Positions 10,537 to 19,355 are shown, counted from the stretch's first letter. The stretch is 64,000 nt of DNA from Rubrivivax sp. (GCA_016789955.1 JAEUPB010000064.1:1-64000), one strand, 5' to 3'. Notes: generated by a model not told the origin, from the sequence alone. Made by a program: numbers and translations.

Positions 10537-11763
10537 GTGATCGCGCTCGACCAGCACCCCAGCGGCCGCCATTTCCTGCAGATTCCCGGACCCAGCCCCG
10601 TGCCCGACCGGATCCTGCGGGCGATGAGCCTGCCGACCATCGACCACCGCGGGCCGGAGTTCGGCGCGCTGGGGCGCCAGGTGCTGCAGGGCATCGCGCA
10701 GGTGTTCCAGACGGTGCATCCGGTCGTCATCTATCCGTCGTCGGGCACCGGCGCGTGGGAGGCGGCGCTGGTCAACACGCTGTCCGGGGGCGACGCGGTG
10801 CTGATGGTCGAGACCGGCCACTTCGCCTCGCTGTGGCACAAGCTGGCCACGCGCCTGGGCGTCCAGGTGGAGCTGATCTCGCTGCCGGGCATGGATGCCG
10901 CCACCGGACTGCCCGTGTCGTGGCGGAACGGCGTGCCGGCCGACCGCATCGCCGAGCGGCTGGCGGCCGACCGCGAGCACCGGATCCGCGCGGTGTGCGT
11001 GGTGCACAACGAAACCTCCACCGGCGTCACGTCCGACATCGCCGCCGTGCGCCGGGCGATCGACGGCGCCGGTCATCCGGCGCTGCTGTTGGTCGACACG
11101 ATCTCGGGCCTGGCCAGCGCCGACTACCGCCACGACGAGTGGGGCATCGACGTGTCGGTCAGCGGTTCGCAGAAGGGGCTGATGCTGCCGCCGGGGATCT
11201 CGTTCAACGCGCTGTCGCCCAAGGCGCTCGAGGTGAGCCAGCGGGCCAGGCTGCCGAAGAGCTACTGGGCCTGGGACGAGATGGTCGCGATGGGCCGCGA
11301 CGGCTACTTCCCCTACACGCCGAACACCAACCTGCTCTACGGCCTGTCGGAATCGCTGGACATGCTGCTCGAGCAAGGCCTGCCGCGCGTGTTCGAGCGC
11401 CACCAGCGTTGGGCCGCCGGCGTGCGCGCCGCGGTGGCGGCCTGGGGCCTGCCGATCCAGTGTGCCGACCCGGCGCGTCACTCACCGGTGCTGACCGGCG
11501 TGGTCACGCCGCCGGGCGTGGACGCCGATGCGTTGCGGCGGCTGATCCACGAGCGCTACGACCTGTCGCTCGGCACGGGCCTGGGCAAGGTCAAGGGCCG
11601 CATGTTCCGCATCGGCCACCTCGGCGACAGCAACGACCTGACGCTGCTGGCCGCCGTGGCCGGCGTCGAGATGGGCCTCGTGCAGGCCGGCGTGAAGATC
11701 GCCGGCAGCGGCGTGCAGGCCGCGATGGACCACTACCGAACGAACCCTGGAGACACCCGATGA
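10537..11763 (+). CDS. Class V aminotransferase (serine/alanine-glyoxylate type)
   Basis: A 408-residue PLP enzyme of the class V aminotransferase family, closest in pattern to serine- or alanine-glyoxylate aminotransferases: IPGPSPVPDRILRAMSLPTIDHRGPEF at the N-terminus is interrupted only by short variations of the family consensus, VDTISGLAS holds the PLP-binding Asp, and SGSQKGLMLPPG carries the Schiff-base Lys (near residue 213). The start is the GTG at 10537 with an AGGAGA ribosome site 7-8 bases upstream. The stop overlaps the ATG of the Bug receptor that follows (ATGA), suggesting that the imported ligand and the aminotransferase belong to one pathway, perhaps glyoxylate or C2/C3 amino-acid use (inference). 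Confidence 0.88.
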   Translation: MIALDQHPSGRHFLQIPGPSPVPDRILRAMSLPTIDHRGPEFGALGRQVLQGIAQVFQTVHPVVIYPSSGTGAWEAALVNTLSGGDAVLMVETGHFASLWHKLATRLGVQVELISLPGMDAATGLPVSWRNGVPADRIAERLAADREHRIRAVCVVHNETSTGVTSDIAAVRRAIDGAGHPALLLVDTISGLASADYRHDEWGIDVSVSGSQKGLMLPPGISFNALSPKALEVSQRARLPKSYWAWDEMVAMGRDGYFPYTPNTNLLYGLSESLDMLLEQGLPRVFERHQRWAAGVRAAVAAWGLPIQCADPARHSPVLTGVVTPPGVDADALRRLIHERYDLSLGTGLGKVKGRMFRIGHLGDSNDLTLLAAVAGVEMGLVQAGVKIAGSGVQAAMDHYRTNPGDTR

Positions 11764-12734
11764 AGCGCCGACACCTGCTCCTGGCCACCTCGGCCGCCAG
11801 CCTGGGCCTGCCCGGCACCACCCGCGCGCAGGCCTGGCCCGCCGGGCCGGTGAAGATCGTCGTCGGCTTCCCGCCCGGCGGCGGCACCGACATCCTGGCC
11901 CGCGCCATCGCCGCCAAGCTCACGCCGATGTGGGGCCAGCAGGTGATCGTCGAGACGCGCGCCGGCGCCGCCGGTGTGCTGGCCGCGGAGTACACCGCGC
12001 AGCAACCGGGGGACGGCAGCGTGCTGTTGATGGCGCACATCAACAGCCACGGCCTCGCACCCGGGCTGCAGCCCAAGCTGCGCTACAGCGTCGAGCGCGA
12101 CTTCACGCCGATCGTGCTGGTCGGCGTCACGCCCAACCTGCTGGTGGCCGGCACCGCGCAGGCCGCGAAGACCGTGCCGGACATCGTCGCGCTGTGCAAG
12201 GCGCAGCCCGGCAAGGTGACCTTCGGCTCGGCCGGCCTCGGCTCGGCGCAGCACATGGCGCTGGAACTCTTCAAGCTGCAGGCGAAGGTCGATGCGCTGC
12301 ACGTGCCCTACAAGGGCAGCGCGCCGCTGCTGGTGGACCTGATCGGCGGGCAGATCCAGTACAGCTTCGAGACGATGACGGCCGCGACGCCGCACGTGAG
12401 CAACGGCAAGGTGCTGGCCATCGCCCAGACCCGCGCCACGCGGGCCAAGGGCCACCCGACCGTGCCGACGATGCACGAGCTGGGGTTCCCCGGATTCGAC
12501 GCGAGCACGTGGTACGGCCTGGCGGGGCCGGCGAAGCTGCCGCCGGCGGTGGTGCGGCGCATCAACGAGGACGTCAACAAGGTGCTCGCCATGCCCGACG
12601 TGCAGGAGCGGCTCGATGCCTCGGGCGCCGAGGACGGCGGCGGCAGCCCGGAGAAGTTCACCCAGTTCATCGGCAGCGAGATCGCCAAGTGGACGCGCGT
12701 CGTGAAGGACGCGGGCGTCAAGCTCGACTCCTGA
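11760..12734 (+). CDS. Bug-family (TctC) periplasmic substrate-binding protein
   Basis: A 324-residue periplasmic receptor of the Bug/TctC family, which in Burkholderiales is greatly expanded and binds carboxylates, amino acids or aromatic acids for tripartite tricarboxylate transporters. The N-terminus MKRRHLLLATSAASLG...TTRAQA is a twin-arginine-like or Sec signal with cleavage after the Ala-rich end. Family motifs are IVVGFPPGGGTDILAR, VVETRAGAAG-like NRPG region, HVPYKGSAPLLVDLIGG and the C-terminal Lys-rich helix. No membrane subunits are nearby, as is usual for orphan Bug genes. It is translationally coupled to the aminotransferase upstream. Confidence 0.9.
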   Translation: MKRRHLLLATSAASLGLPGTTRAQAWPAGPVKIVVGFPPGGGTDILARAIAAKLTPMWGQQVIVETRAGAAGVLAAEYTAQQPGDGSVLLMAHINSHGLAPGLQPKLRYSVERDFTPIVLVGVTPNLLVAGTAQAAKTVPDIVALCKAQPGKVTFGSAGLGSAQHMALELFKLQAKVDALHVPYKGSAPLLVDLIGGQIQYSFETMTAATPHVSNGKVLAIAQTRATRAKGHPTVPTMHELGFPGFDASTWYGLAGPAKLPPAVVRRINEDVNKVLAMPDVQERLDASGAEDGGGSPEKFTQFIGSEIAKWTRVVKDAGVKLDS

Positions 12735-12735
12735 A

Positions 12736-12760
12736 CGGCCCCAGGGCCGGGCTGCGCCCG
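12736..12760. terminator. GC-rich hairpins between convergent genes (possible bidirectional terminator)
   Basis: The short gap between the Bug gene and the convergent subtilase gene contains CGGCCC-CA-GGGCCG (12736-12749) and immediately CGGGC-TGC-GCCCG (12748-12760). Both could fold on either strand. There is no clear U-tract, so intrinsic termination is uncertain. Confidence 0.3.
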
Positions 12761-12768
12761 ACCCACCC

Positions 12769-14091
12769 TCAGCAGTCGCCGCCGGCGTCCTGCCGCAGCG
12801 CGCGCACGGCGCCGCAGATGTCCAGCCGCGGCGCGCCCGTGGCGGGGGTCAGCAGCCGCGCGGCGTCGGCGGGCTTCAGGCGCCGGTCCAGCGACTTCAA
12901 CAGGGCCACCGCGCCGCTCACATGGGCGGCCGCCATCGAGCTGCCCGAGCTGTAGCCGTAGCCGCCTCCGGGCTGCAGGCTCAGCACGTCGCGACCGGGC
13001 GCCGCCAGCAGCCCCGGCACCGACGACGTGCGGGCAGCCAGGTCTTCGGCCATCGCCGCCACCAGCACGCTCTGCACCGCCGCGGGGAAGCCCTCGATGC
13101 GGCCGCTCGCCGGCAGCGCCGCCACCGTCACCGCGCCGCGCGTGGTGGCGTACTGCACGAGCTGTTCGAGCAGCGGATCGCGCGGGCCACCGAGGCTCAG
13201 GTTGATCACGTCGGCGCCCGCCGAGATGGCCGCCACCAGCGCCTGGGCCAGCGTGAAGGTGTTGCAGCGCGCCGCGCCCGGCGACGCTGAGGGCCAGCAC
13301 GCCCGCAACGCGAGCAGCTTGGTGCGCGGCGCCACGCCCACGATGCCCTGCCCGTTGTTCGCGGTGGCCGCGATGATGCCGGCCACCGCGGTGCCATGCG
13401 GGTCGATGCCAGCGGACTCGGGCTGCGATGCGCCGACGTAGTCCGCCTGCGTGCGCACCCGCTCGGCGAGGTCGGGATGGCGGCGATCGACGGCCCCGTC
13501 GATCACGGCGACGGTGACCGGTTCGCCCATCGTCACCCGCTGGGCCAAAAGCGCACCGGTGTCCAGCAGGCCGTGCTGCAGTCCGAGGTAGGGGTCGTTG
13601 TACGGCAGCGCGGCGCCCGCGGACGGCACGGCCAGCGTGTCGAAGCGGTTCGACGCCTGCGCGATCCGCACGCGCGGGTCGCGCTGCAGCGCCGCGAGAA
13701 CGGCGCCACGGTCGGCGCCGGGCGGCAGCCGATACAGCATGCAGCGCAATTCGAGCGGCAGGATGGTCCACGCCGCCACCTCGACGAGCCCGTGCGCCGC
13801 CGCAACGTGGCGCGCCTCGGCCCGTGCTTCCTCCGAGCCGGCGTAGGTGCTGCGCTTGTAGTCGGCGCGCGCGCTGGCGCCGACACCGGCGTGCACGACG
13901 TGATGCTCGGCCACGGCCACGACGATCAGGTCGTCGCCCTCGGCCTGCGCGCCGGCCGCCGCCGGCAGCGGCGGTGGGATCGACCCACAACCGGCCAGGC
14001 CCAGCACGGCCACGGCGAGCACGCCGGCGCCCCAGCGCCGCATCAGGCGCGCGAGCCGCGGCCATGCGGTGCTGACCCGCGGACCCGTCAT
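12769..14091 (-). CDS. Lipoprotein subtilase (S8 serine protease), third gene of the sigma operon
   Basis: A 440-residue S8 protease with a lipoprotein signal ending LAVLGLAGC, so it should be lipid-anchored on the outside of the inner membrane or moved to the outer membrane. A ~130-residue N-terminal region includes a prodomain-like unit (MLYRLPPGADRGAV, then LAALQRDPRVRIAQ). The catalytic triad is seen in VAVIDGAVDRRHPDL (Asp), DPHGTAVAGI (His) and SGSSMAAAHVSG (Ser). The ATG at 14091 overlaps the stop of the anti-sigma gene (ATGA), giving a sigma / anti-sigma / protease operon. The protease may process envelope proteins or act on the anti-sigma factor; the latter is inference from gene order and the shared prodomain-like domain. 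Confidence 0.85.
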   Translation of the reverse strand: MTGPRVSTAWPRLARLMRRWGAGVLAVAVLGLAGCGSIPPPLPAAAGAQAEGDDLIVVAVAEHHVVHAGVGASARADYKRSTYAGSEEARAEARHVAAAHGLVEVAAWTILPLELRCMLYRLPPGADRGAVLAALQRDPRVRIAQASNRFDTLAVPSAGAALPYNDPYLGLQHGLLDTGALLAQRVTMGEPVTVAVIDGAVDRRHPDLAERVRTQADYVGASQPESAGIDPHGTAVAGIIAATANNGQGIVGVAPRTKLLALRACWPSASPGAARCNTFTLAQALVAAISAGADVINLSLGGPRDPLLEQLVQYATTRGAVTVAALPASGRIEGFPAAVQSVLVAAMAEDLAARTSSVPGLLAAPGRDVLSLQPGGGYGYSSGSSMAAAHVSGAVALLKSLDRRLKPADAARLLTPATGAPRLDICGAVRALRQDAGGDC

Positions 14092-14741
14092 CGGCTGGCC
14101 CCGGTGCGCTCGGCGAACAGCACGCGGGGATGCGCGCGCAGGCGCTGCAGCACGGCCGCATCGGCAGCCTCGCGGCCTGGCTCGGACTCCAGCGCGATCA
14201 CGCGCGAACCGCCCCTCAGGCCGGACACGCGCAACCCGTTGTCGGCCAGCAGCGCCTGCAGCTCGACCATCGGCGTCTCGGGCTGCACGACGAGCTGGCC
14301 CCACGGCGCCGCAGGCCTCGCCTCGGCCTGCGACAGCGTCGCGTAGCCGGCCTCGTCGGCGCGCTGCCACCACAGCGAGGCCAGCACACCCAGAGCCACG
14401 GCCTGCAGCACCGAGGCCACGGCCAGCACGCGCACCCAGGAGGCCTGCGCCCGCCGCCCGTCGGCCGCGGCTGCCGGTCGCGGCTGCTGTTCGAGCGGAT
14501 CGGCTTCGATGCGGGCCAGCAGCCGCGCGAGGCCGGCCTCGGCGTCGATCTCCGGGGCGCCCTGCAGCTGCAGGCCGTCGCGGATGCGCTCCTGCTGCGC
14601 CCACTCCTCGCGGCAGGCCGGGCAGCCCTGCAGGTGCTGCCGCACGCGGGCCTGTTCGAGGTCGCCGGCGGTACCGGCCACGCACCACGGGATCGCCGCC
14701 CACGCTTCGGCGTGGTCGACACGGGGCTGCATCGTCGTCAT
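14088..14741 (-). CDS. Membrane anti-sigma factor with zinc-finger N-domain and prodomain-like ectodomain
   Basis: A 217-residue single-pass membrane protein. The cytosolic N-terminus has the zinc-associated anti-sigma motif H-x3-C-x2-C in RQHLQGCPACREEW (near residue 35-48). One membrane segment follows (VLAVASVLQAVALGVLASLWW, near 120-140). The outer ~75 residues have the pattern LVVQPETPMVELQALL..NGLRV....SRVIALE....LQRLRAHPRVLFAE, strikingly like the inhibitory prodomain of subtilases (fervidolysin/I9-like). Start ATG 14741 overlaps the sigma stop by one base and its own stop overlaps the protease start. It should hold the sigma factor at the membrane until a signal outside the cytosol breaks or moves it. 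The prodomain reading rests on pattern alone. Confidence 0.82.
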   Translation of the reverse strand: MTTMQPRVDHAEAWAAIPWCVAGTAGDLEQARVRQHLQGCPACREEWAQQERIRDGLQLQGAPEIDAEAGLARLLARIEADPLEQQPRPAAAADGRRAQASWVRVLAVASVLQAVALGVLASLWWQRADEAGYATLSQAEARPAAPWGQLVVQPETPMVELQALLADNGLRVSGLRGGSRVIALESEPGREAADAAVLQRLRAHPRVLFAERTGASR

Positions 14742-15400
14742 CACGAGTCTCCAGACGGGGGGCGCCGACGCGAAGTGCCGGCCTGCACCGGCGGCAGCTG
14801 CGAGCCGGGCTCGGCCAGCGCAGGCAGCAGGTTGCGCAAGCGCATGCGGGCGTGGAACAGGCGAGCCTTCACGGTGCCCACGGCGCAATCCATGATCGCG
14901 GCGATCGCCTCGCACGACTCGCCCATGTAGTACAGCAATTCGAGCGTCACGCGCTGGTCGCGCGGCAGCCGCTTGAGGCCTTCGGCCAGCCAGTCGCGCA
15001 ACTCGAGGTCGGCGGCTTCGGACACCAGCGCGCGGGCCGCATCGGAGGCGCCTTCGCCACTGCCTTCGGCCAGCTCGAGCGCGGCGGCGTCGACGTTGCC
15101 TTCGCCGCTGTCGCCGGCCTCGCGCAGGGCCTTGAGCATGCAGCGGTAGGCGATGCCCGTGATCCAGGTGCTGACCTTGGAGTCGCCGCGAAAGCCCTCG
15201 GCCTTGCGCCAGACGATCCACATCGTGTCATTGATGGTGTCGTCGATGAGATCGCGCCGGCGCGTCATGCGCCACAGGAAGCGGGCGAGGCGACCGTGGT
15301 GGCGCCGATACAGGCTGGCGAACGCGGCACGGTCGCCCTGCGCGGTCGCGCGCAACCACAGCAGGTCCTGCTCGTCCGGCGGCATCGATGCGGTCACCAT
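14741..15400 (-). CDS. ECF-family RNA polymerase sigma factor
   Basis: A 219-residue sigma-70 protein with only regions 2 and 4. Region 2 includes FASLYRRHHGRLARFLWR and ETINDT-like DLIDDTINDTMWIVW and FRGDSKVSTWITGIAYR; region 4 includes LPRDQRVTLELLYYMGES and the helix-turn-helix CEAIAAIMDCAVGTVKARL. The ATG at 15400 gives MVTASMPPDEQDL; an internal ATG at 15385 is an alternative. The C-terminal 25 residues are Pro/Arg-rich and extra to the family. First gene of an operon with its anti-sigma factor and a subtilase; divergent from a porin-like gene, a likely target. The promoter recognised cannot be read with confidence. Confidence 0.9.
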   Translation of the reverse strand: MVTASMPPDEQDLLWLRATAQGDRAAFASLYRRHHGRLARFLWRMTRRRDLIDDTINDTMWIVWRKAEGFRGDSKVSTWITGIAYRCMLKALREAGDSGEGNVDAAALELAEGSGEGASDAARALVSEAADLELRDWLAEGLKRLPRDQRVTLELLYYMGESCEAIAAIMDCAVGTVKARLFHARMRLRNLLPALAEPGSQLPPVQAGTSRRRPPSGDS

Positions 15401-15407
15401 GCTCTGA

Positions 15408-16163
15408 GTGCCAGAATGGCCGCCGATGGTTGTAACCCAGGTCACACGCGGCCGATGCCTGCGAAGGTGGTGCCGTGCGGTGCCTGCCGGGGCATTGGCC
15501 ACGCTCGCGCTGTCCTCGACGGCGTCGCGAGCCGAGGGGTTGGATCTGGCCGTCGGCCTGCTCAGCGACAAGGTGACGCGGGGCTTCAGCAAGTCGCAGG
15601 GGCGCGCCACCTGGGAAGTCGATGGCCAGTACCACGGCGACAGCGGCTGGTTCGTCGGCCTCGGTGTCACCGACCGGCGCCCGGGCTCCGCCAGCGGCCG
15701 GTTCGAGTGGGTCGCCTCGGGCGGCGTCGGCCTTCCATTGGACGCCGACTGGACGCTGCAGCTCGGCGCTGCTCGCTACCAGAACGCCGGCGGTCGGCGC
15801 ACCATTGACGCCGACTACACCGACCTGACGGTGAGCGCCGACTGGCGCGGCCGCGGCAGCCTGCTGATGACGGCGTCGCCGGACACCCGCACCGGCAGCC
15901 GCCGAGGCTGGACGGTGCTGGCCGAGGCCGCCTGGCGGCAACCCTTCGCCGACCGCTGGTCGCTGAACGTGGGCATCGGCGCGATCGATCGCAGCGGCAT
16001 AGGCTCGCCGAGCTACGGCTACGGCAGCGCCGGCCTGTCGGCCAGCTTCGGGCCGGTGCGGGTGTTCGGGACCCGCATCGTCAGCCGGGCGGTGGAAAGC
16101 GGCGCCCTGCCGGGGTCGGCGCGGGCGTCGCGCTGGGTGCTGGCGGTGGTGGTGGTGGACTGA
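15408..16163 (+). CDS. TorF-family putative porin / outer-membrane beta-barrel protein
   Basis: About 251 residues from the first ATG (15408), or 245 from the ATG at 15426. A signal peptide is present (LRRWCRAVPAGALATLALSSTASRA-E, cleavage near AEG). The mature part starts with LAVGLLSDKVTRGFSKSQG and is made of alternating amphipathic strands (for example WTLQLGAARYQ and WSLNVGIGAID), the pattern of TorF/Gcw_chp-type barrels. It faces the ECF sigma operon with only 7 bases between the first possible start codons, so promoters must overlap coding sequence or the true start is the downstream ATG. Function as a porin is inferred. Confidence 0.72.
   Translation: MPEWPPMVVTQVTRGRCLRRWCRAVPAGALATLALSSTASRAEGLDLAVGLLSDKVTRGFSKSQGRATWEVDGQYHGDSGWFVGLGVTDRRPGSASGRFEWVASGGVGLPLDADWTLQLGAARYQNAGGRRTIDADYTDLTVSADWRGRGSLLMTASPDTRTGSRRGWTVLAEAAWRQPFADRWSLNVGIGAIDRSGIGSPSYGYGSAGLSASFGPVRVFGTRIVSRAVESGALPGSARASRWVLAVVVVD
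15432..15445. promoter_or_regulatory. Dyad GTAACC-CA-GGTCAC in the sigma/porin divergent region
   Basis: A near-perfect inverted repeat (GTAACC / GTGACC on the two strands, 2-base gap) lies 32-45 bases upstream of the sigma factor start and just inside the first possible porin reading frame. GTAACC-like hexamers are used as -35 elements by some ECF sigma factors, so the dyad could be back-to-back -35 boxes or an operator. I could not match a -10 at the right distance. Confidence 0.3.
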
Positions 16164-16170
16164 AGGCTGG

Positions 16171-16188
16171 GCCGCCGCGCTCGGCGGC
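16171..16188. terminator. Hairpin between convergent porin gene and metK
   Basis: GCCGCCG-CGCT-CGGCGGC: seven perfect base pairs around a four-base loop, filling the 25-base gap between the two convergent genes. It ends directly before the metK stop codon. There is no U-tract, so it may be a bidirectional terminator of limited strength or an mRNA 3' end stabiliser. Confidence 0.45.
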
Positions 16189-17370
16189 TTACAGGCCCGC
16201 AGCGGCCCGCAGTGCCGCGGCCTTGTCGGTCCGCTCCCAGGCAAACTCCGGCTCCTCGCGGCCGAAATGCCCGTAAGCCGCCGTCTTCGTGTAGATCGGG
16301 CGCAGCAGGTCGAGCATCTGGATGATGCCCTTGGGACGCAGGTCGAAGTGCTCGTTGACGAGCTGGGCGAGCTGCTCGTCCGAGAGCTTGCCCGTGCCTT
16401 CGGTGTAGACCGTCACGTTCATCGGCCGGGCCACGCCGATCGCGTAGGCGACCTGGATCTGGCATTGCCGGGCCAGCCCGGCAGCGACGATGTTCTTGGC
16501 CACGTAGCGCGCGGCATAGGCAGCCGAGCGGTCGACCTTGCTCGGGTCCTTGCCGCTGAAGGCGCCGCCGCCGTGCGGGCAGGCGCCGCCGTAGGTGTCG
16601 ACGATGATCTTGCGGCCGGTCAGGCCGCAGTCGCCCTGCGGGCCGCCGATGACGAAGCGGCCGGTCGGGTTGATCAGGTACTTCGTGTCCTTGGTCAGCC
16701 ACTCCTTGGGCAGCACCGGCTTGATGATCTCCTCGCGCACCGCCTCGTAGAAGGAGTCGGTCATCTTCGTGCCCAGCGACATCTCCGGCGCGTGCTGCGT
16801 CGACAGCACGACGGTGTCGATCGAATGCGGCTTGCCGTCGACGTAGCGCATCGTCACCTGGCTCTTGGCGTCGGGGCGCAGGAACGGCAGCCGGCCGTCC
16901 TTGCGCAGCTGCGCCTGGCGTTCGACGAGGCGATGCGCGTAGTAGATGGGCGCCGGCATCAACACCGGAGTCTCGTCGCAGGCGTAGCCGAACATCAGGC
17001 CCTGGTCGCCGGCGCCGGTGTTCAGGTAGTCGTCGCTCGCGTGGTCGACACCCTGCGCGATGTCGTTGGACTGCTTGTCGTAGGCCACGAGCACCGCGCA
17101 GCCCTTGTAGTCGATGCCGTACTCGGTGTTGTCGTAGCCGATGCGCTTGATGGTGTCGCGCGCGACCTGGATGTAGTCGACGTGCGCGTTGGTCGTGATC
17201 TCGCCGGCCAGCACCACGAGGCCGGTGTTGCACAGCGTCTCGGCCGCGACGCGGCTCTTGGGGTCCTGCGTGAAGATCGCGTCGAGGATCGCGTCCGAGA
17301 CCTGGTCGGCCACCTTGTCGGGATGGCCCTCGGAAACGGATTCGGAGGTGAAGAGGAAGTCGCTGGCCAC
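16189..17370 (-). CDS. metK: S-adenosylmethionine synthetase
   Basis: Cytosolic methionine adenosyltransferase making SAM from methionine and ATP, 393 residues, the normal length. Diagnostic sequences are [17 protein letters not shown] at the N-terminus, [16 protein letters not shown] (the GAGDQG signature), [19 protein letters not shown] (the second signature) and [16 protein letters not shown] at the C-terminus. The start is the GTG at 17370 with GGAG about 9 bases upstream. It is divergent from the lipid A acyltransferase pair. I saw no SAM riboswitch in the 194-base divergent region. Confidence 0.97.
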   Translation of the reverse strand: MASDFLFTSESVSEGHPDKVADQVSDAILDAIFTQDPKSRVAAETLCNTGLVVLAGEITTNAHVDYIQVARDTIKRIGYDNTEYGIDYKGCAVLVAYDKQSNDIAQGVDHASDDYLNTGAGDQGLMFGYACDETPVLMPAPIYYAHRLVERQAQLRKDGRLPFLRPDAKSQVTMRYVDGKPHSIDTVVLSTQHAPEMSLGTKMTDSFYEAVREEIIKPVLPKEWLTKDTKYLINPTGRFVIGGPQGDCGLTGRKIIVDTYGGACPHGGGAFSGKDPSKVDRSAAYAARYVAKNIVAAGLARQCQIQVAYAIGVARPMNVTVYTEGTGKLSDEQLAQLVNEHFDLRPKGIIQMLDLLRPIYTKTAAYGHFGREEPEFAWERTDKAAALRAAAGL

Positions 17371-17398
17371 GTGCAGTTGCTCCGGTAATTACATCGAT

Positions 17399-17410
17399 CG
17401 GCGATCGCCG
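17399..17410. repeat. 12-bp palindrome CGGCGATCGCCG upstream of metK
   Basis: A perfect palindrome, 29 bases upstream of the metK start codon in the divergent region with the acyltransferase genes. It could be an operator, but GATCG-rich palindromes are common by chance at this GC content, so its role is uncertain. Confidence 0.25.
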
Positions 17411-17564
17411 GTCGATGGATCTGGACACGCGGCGAACGCTTTAGCGGCATTTCCAGGCCGGGCCTTGCGGGCTCGGTCGGGTTCGGTGGCCGGTATCCTC
17501 CGGCACCCCGTCGCCCCGCAAGTAGTTCCATAACTCGGCGACGGTTCGAAAAATTATACGGAGC

Positions 17565-18419
17565 ATGCTGTTCCTGCTGCGCTGCCTCGCGGGCTGCCCG
17601 CTGTGGTTTTTGCACGCCCTGGGCACCGCGCTCGGCTGGGCCACGTGGTGGCTGTCGCCGACGTGGCGCCGACGCTCGATCGAGAACGCCGCCGCCGCCG
17701 GCGTGTCGCGCGCCGATCTGCACGAGTCGGTGCGCCAGAGCGGCCGCCTGGTGGCCGAACTGCCCTGGGTGTGGCTGCGGCCGGCCGGCGCCTCCCTCGA
17801 CGGCACCGCCGCGTGGGTGGACACGGCCGCCGTCGATCGGCTGGTCGACGAGGCACGCGGGCTGGTGCTGCTGACGCCGCACATGGGGTGCTTCGAGATC
17901 GCCGCGCAGTCGTATGCGCAGCGCTGGGGCGCACGCCAGCCGTTGACGGTGCTGTACCGCCCGGCCCGCAAGGCCTGGGTGCGTGAGCTGGAGGAGACGG
18001 CCCGCGCCCGGGCCCATCTGGCCACCGCCCCGGCCACGCTGGCCGGCGTGCGGCAGATGCTGCGGGCCCTGAAGCGTGGCGAGACCGTGGGCCTGCTTCC
18101 CGACCAGGTGCCGCCCGACGGCATGGGCGTGTGGGCGCCGTTCTTCGGCCGCGCGGCCTACACGATGACGCTGGCCGCCCGCCTCGTGCGCCAGACCGGC
18201 GCGGCCGTGGTCATGCTGTGGGCCGAACGCTTGCCGCACGGCCGCGGATACCGGGTGCACGCACGCGCGCTGCCGGCACTGCCCACGTCGCCTGCGGGCG
18301 TGGACGACGTGGCCGATGCCACGGCGATCAACCGCTGGATGGAGGAGACGATCCGCGAGTGCCCGGGCCAGTACCTGTGGAGCTACCACCGGTACAAGCA
18401 GCCGAGGTCCGCCCCGTGA
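17565..18419 (+). CDS. Lipid A biosynthesis acyltransferase, LpxL/HtrB family (first copy)
   Basis: A 284-residue inner-membrane acyltransferase that adds a secondary acyl chain to lipid A. A hydrophobic N-terminal anchor (LLRCLAGCPLWFLHALGTALGWATWW) precedes the catalytic H-x4-E motif in TPHMGCFE (His near 106), the arginine-containing VLYRPARK and the LLPDQVPPDGMGVW block. ATG at 17565, preceded by ATTATACGGAGC, where TTATAC could be a -10 box and GGAG is very close to the start. Its stop overlaps the GTG of the second copy (GTGA), forming an operon that leads into dapF. The acyl donor preference cannot be told. Confidence 0.9.
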   Translation: MLFLLRCLAGCPLWFLHALGTALGWATWWLSPTWRRRSIENAAAAGVSRADLHESVRQSGRLVAELPWVWLRPAGASLDGTAAWVDTAAVDRLVDEARGLVLLTPHMGCFEIAAQSYAQRWGARQPLTVLYRPARKAWVRELEETARARAHLATAPATLAGVRQMLRALKRGETVGLLPDQVPPDGMGVWAPFFGRAAYTMTLAARLVRQTGAAVVMLWAERLPHGRGYRVHARALPALPTSPAGVDDVADATAINRWMEETIRECPGQYLWSYHRYKQPRSAP

Positions 18420-19345
18420 AGAAGCTCGGCGGTCGGCTGCTGGTGGCGCTGCTGTGGCTGCTGCACTGGCTGCCGCTGGGCCTGCTGGCGGAGCTGGGCT
18501 ACCTGCTCGGCTCGGTGCTGTGGCGCCATGCCCGCGGCCGCCGCGAGGTGGCGCTGCGCAACCTGGAGCTTTGCCTGCCGGATTTGCAGCCCGCGGTCCG
18601 CGAGTCGCTGGCGCGGGACCACTTCCGCTGGCTCGGGCGCAGCCTGCTCGAACGCGCACTGCTGTGGTACGCCAGCCCGACGCGGCTGAAGCGGCTGATC
18701 CACGTCGACGGCGACGTGCACTACGCCGAGCGCACGGAGCGGCCGGTGATGTGGCTGGTGCCGCACTTCGTGGCTCTGGACGTGGCCGGCGTGGCCACGC
18801 AGGTCCACCAGCAGCGGCGGGTCGGCTCGATCTACCAGGCGCAGAGCAACCCGGTGCTCGACGCCGCGATGCGCAGCGGCCGGCTGCGATTCAAGGGCGG
18901 CGAAATCTTCTCGCGGCACGACGGCGCGCTGCCGCTGGTGCGCGCGATCAAGCGCGGCTACGTGTTCTTCAACCTGCCCGACATGGACTTCGGCCCTCGC
19001 GACGCCGCCTTCGTGCCGTTCTTCGGCGTGCCGGCGGCCACGCTGCTGGCGCCGTCGCGCATGGCACGCTCGCTGAACATGGTGGTGCAACCCATCGTGG
19101 CCGAGGCGCTGCCCGGCGGCCGCGGCTGGCGCGTGCGCTTCCTCGAGCCGTGGAGCGACTGGCCCACCGACGATCCGCTGGCTGACGCACACCGCATGAA
19201 CACGTGGATCGAAGGCGAGATCCGGCGCAACCCGGCGCAGTACCTGTGGGTGCACAAGCGCTTCAAGACCCGCCCGCCGGGCGAGCGCAGCGTCTACGGC
19301 CCGCAGGTCCCCGACGACATCGACGAGACCGACGACGCCGGATAA
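18416..19345 (+). CDS. Lipid A biosynthesis acyltransferase, LpxL/HtrB family (second copy)
   Basis: A 309-residue paralogue of the preceding gene: membrane anchor [20 protein letters not shown], helix [17 protein letters not shown] typical of LpxL, catalytic H-x4-D in VPHFVALD (His near 117), then [12 protein letters not shown] and [19 protein letters not shown]. Tandem lpxL genes before dapF are a usual Burkholderiales arrangement; the two enzymes probably add the two secondary acyl chains in turn. GTG start at 18416 overlaps the previous stop. Ends TAA 11 bases before dapF. Confidence 0.9.
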   Translation: MKKLGGRLLVALLWLLHWLPLGLLAELGYLLGSVLWRHARGRREVALRNLELCLPDLQPAVRESLARDHFRWLGRSLLERALLWYASPTRLKRLIHVDGDVHYAERTERPVMWLVPHFVALDVAGVATQVHQQRRVGSIYQAQSNPVLDAAMRSGRLRFKGGEIFSRHDGALPLVRAIKRGYVFFNLPDMDFGPRDAAFVPFFGVPAATLLAPSRMARSLNMVVQPIVAEALPGGRGWRVRFLEPWSDWPTDDPLADAHRMNTWIEGEIRRNPAQYLWVHKRFKTRPPGERSVYGPQVPDDIDETDDAG

Positions 19346-19355
19346 TCCGCGCGTC

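Noticed and set aside
17371-17564. SAM riboswitch before metK.
   Set aside because: I looked for the SAM-I, SAM-II and SAH-type conserved blocks in this divergent region and found none.
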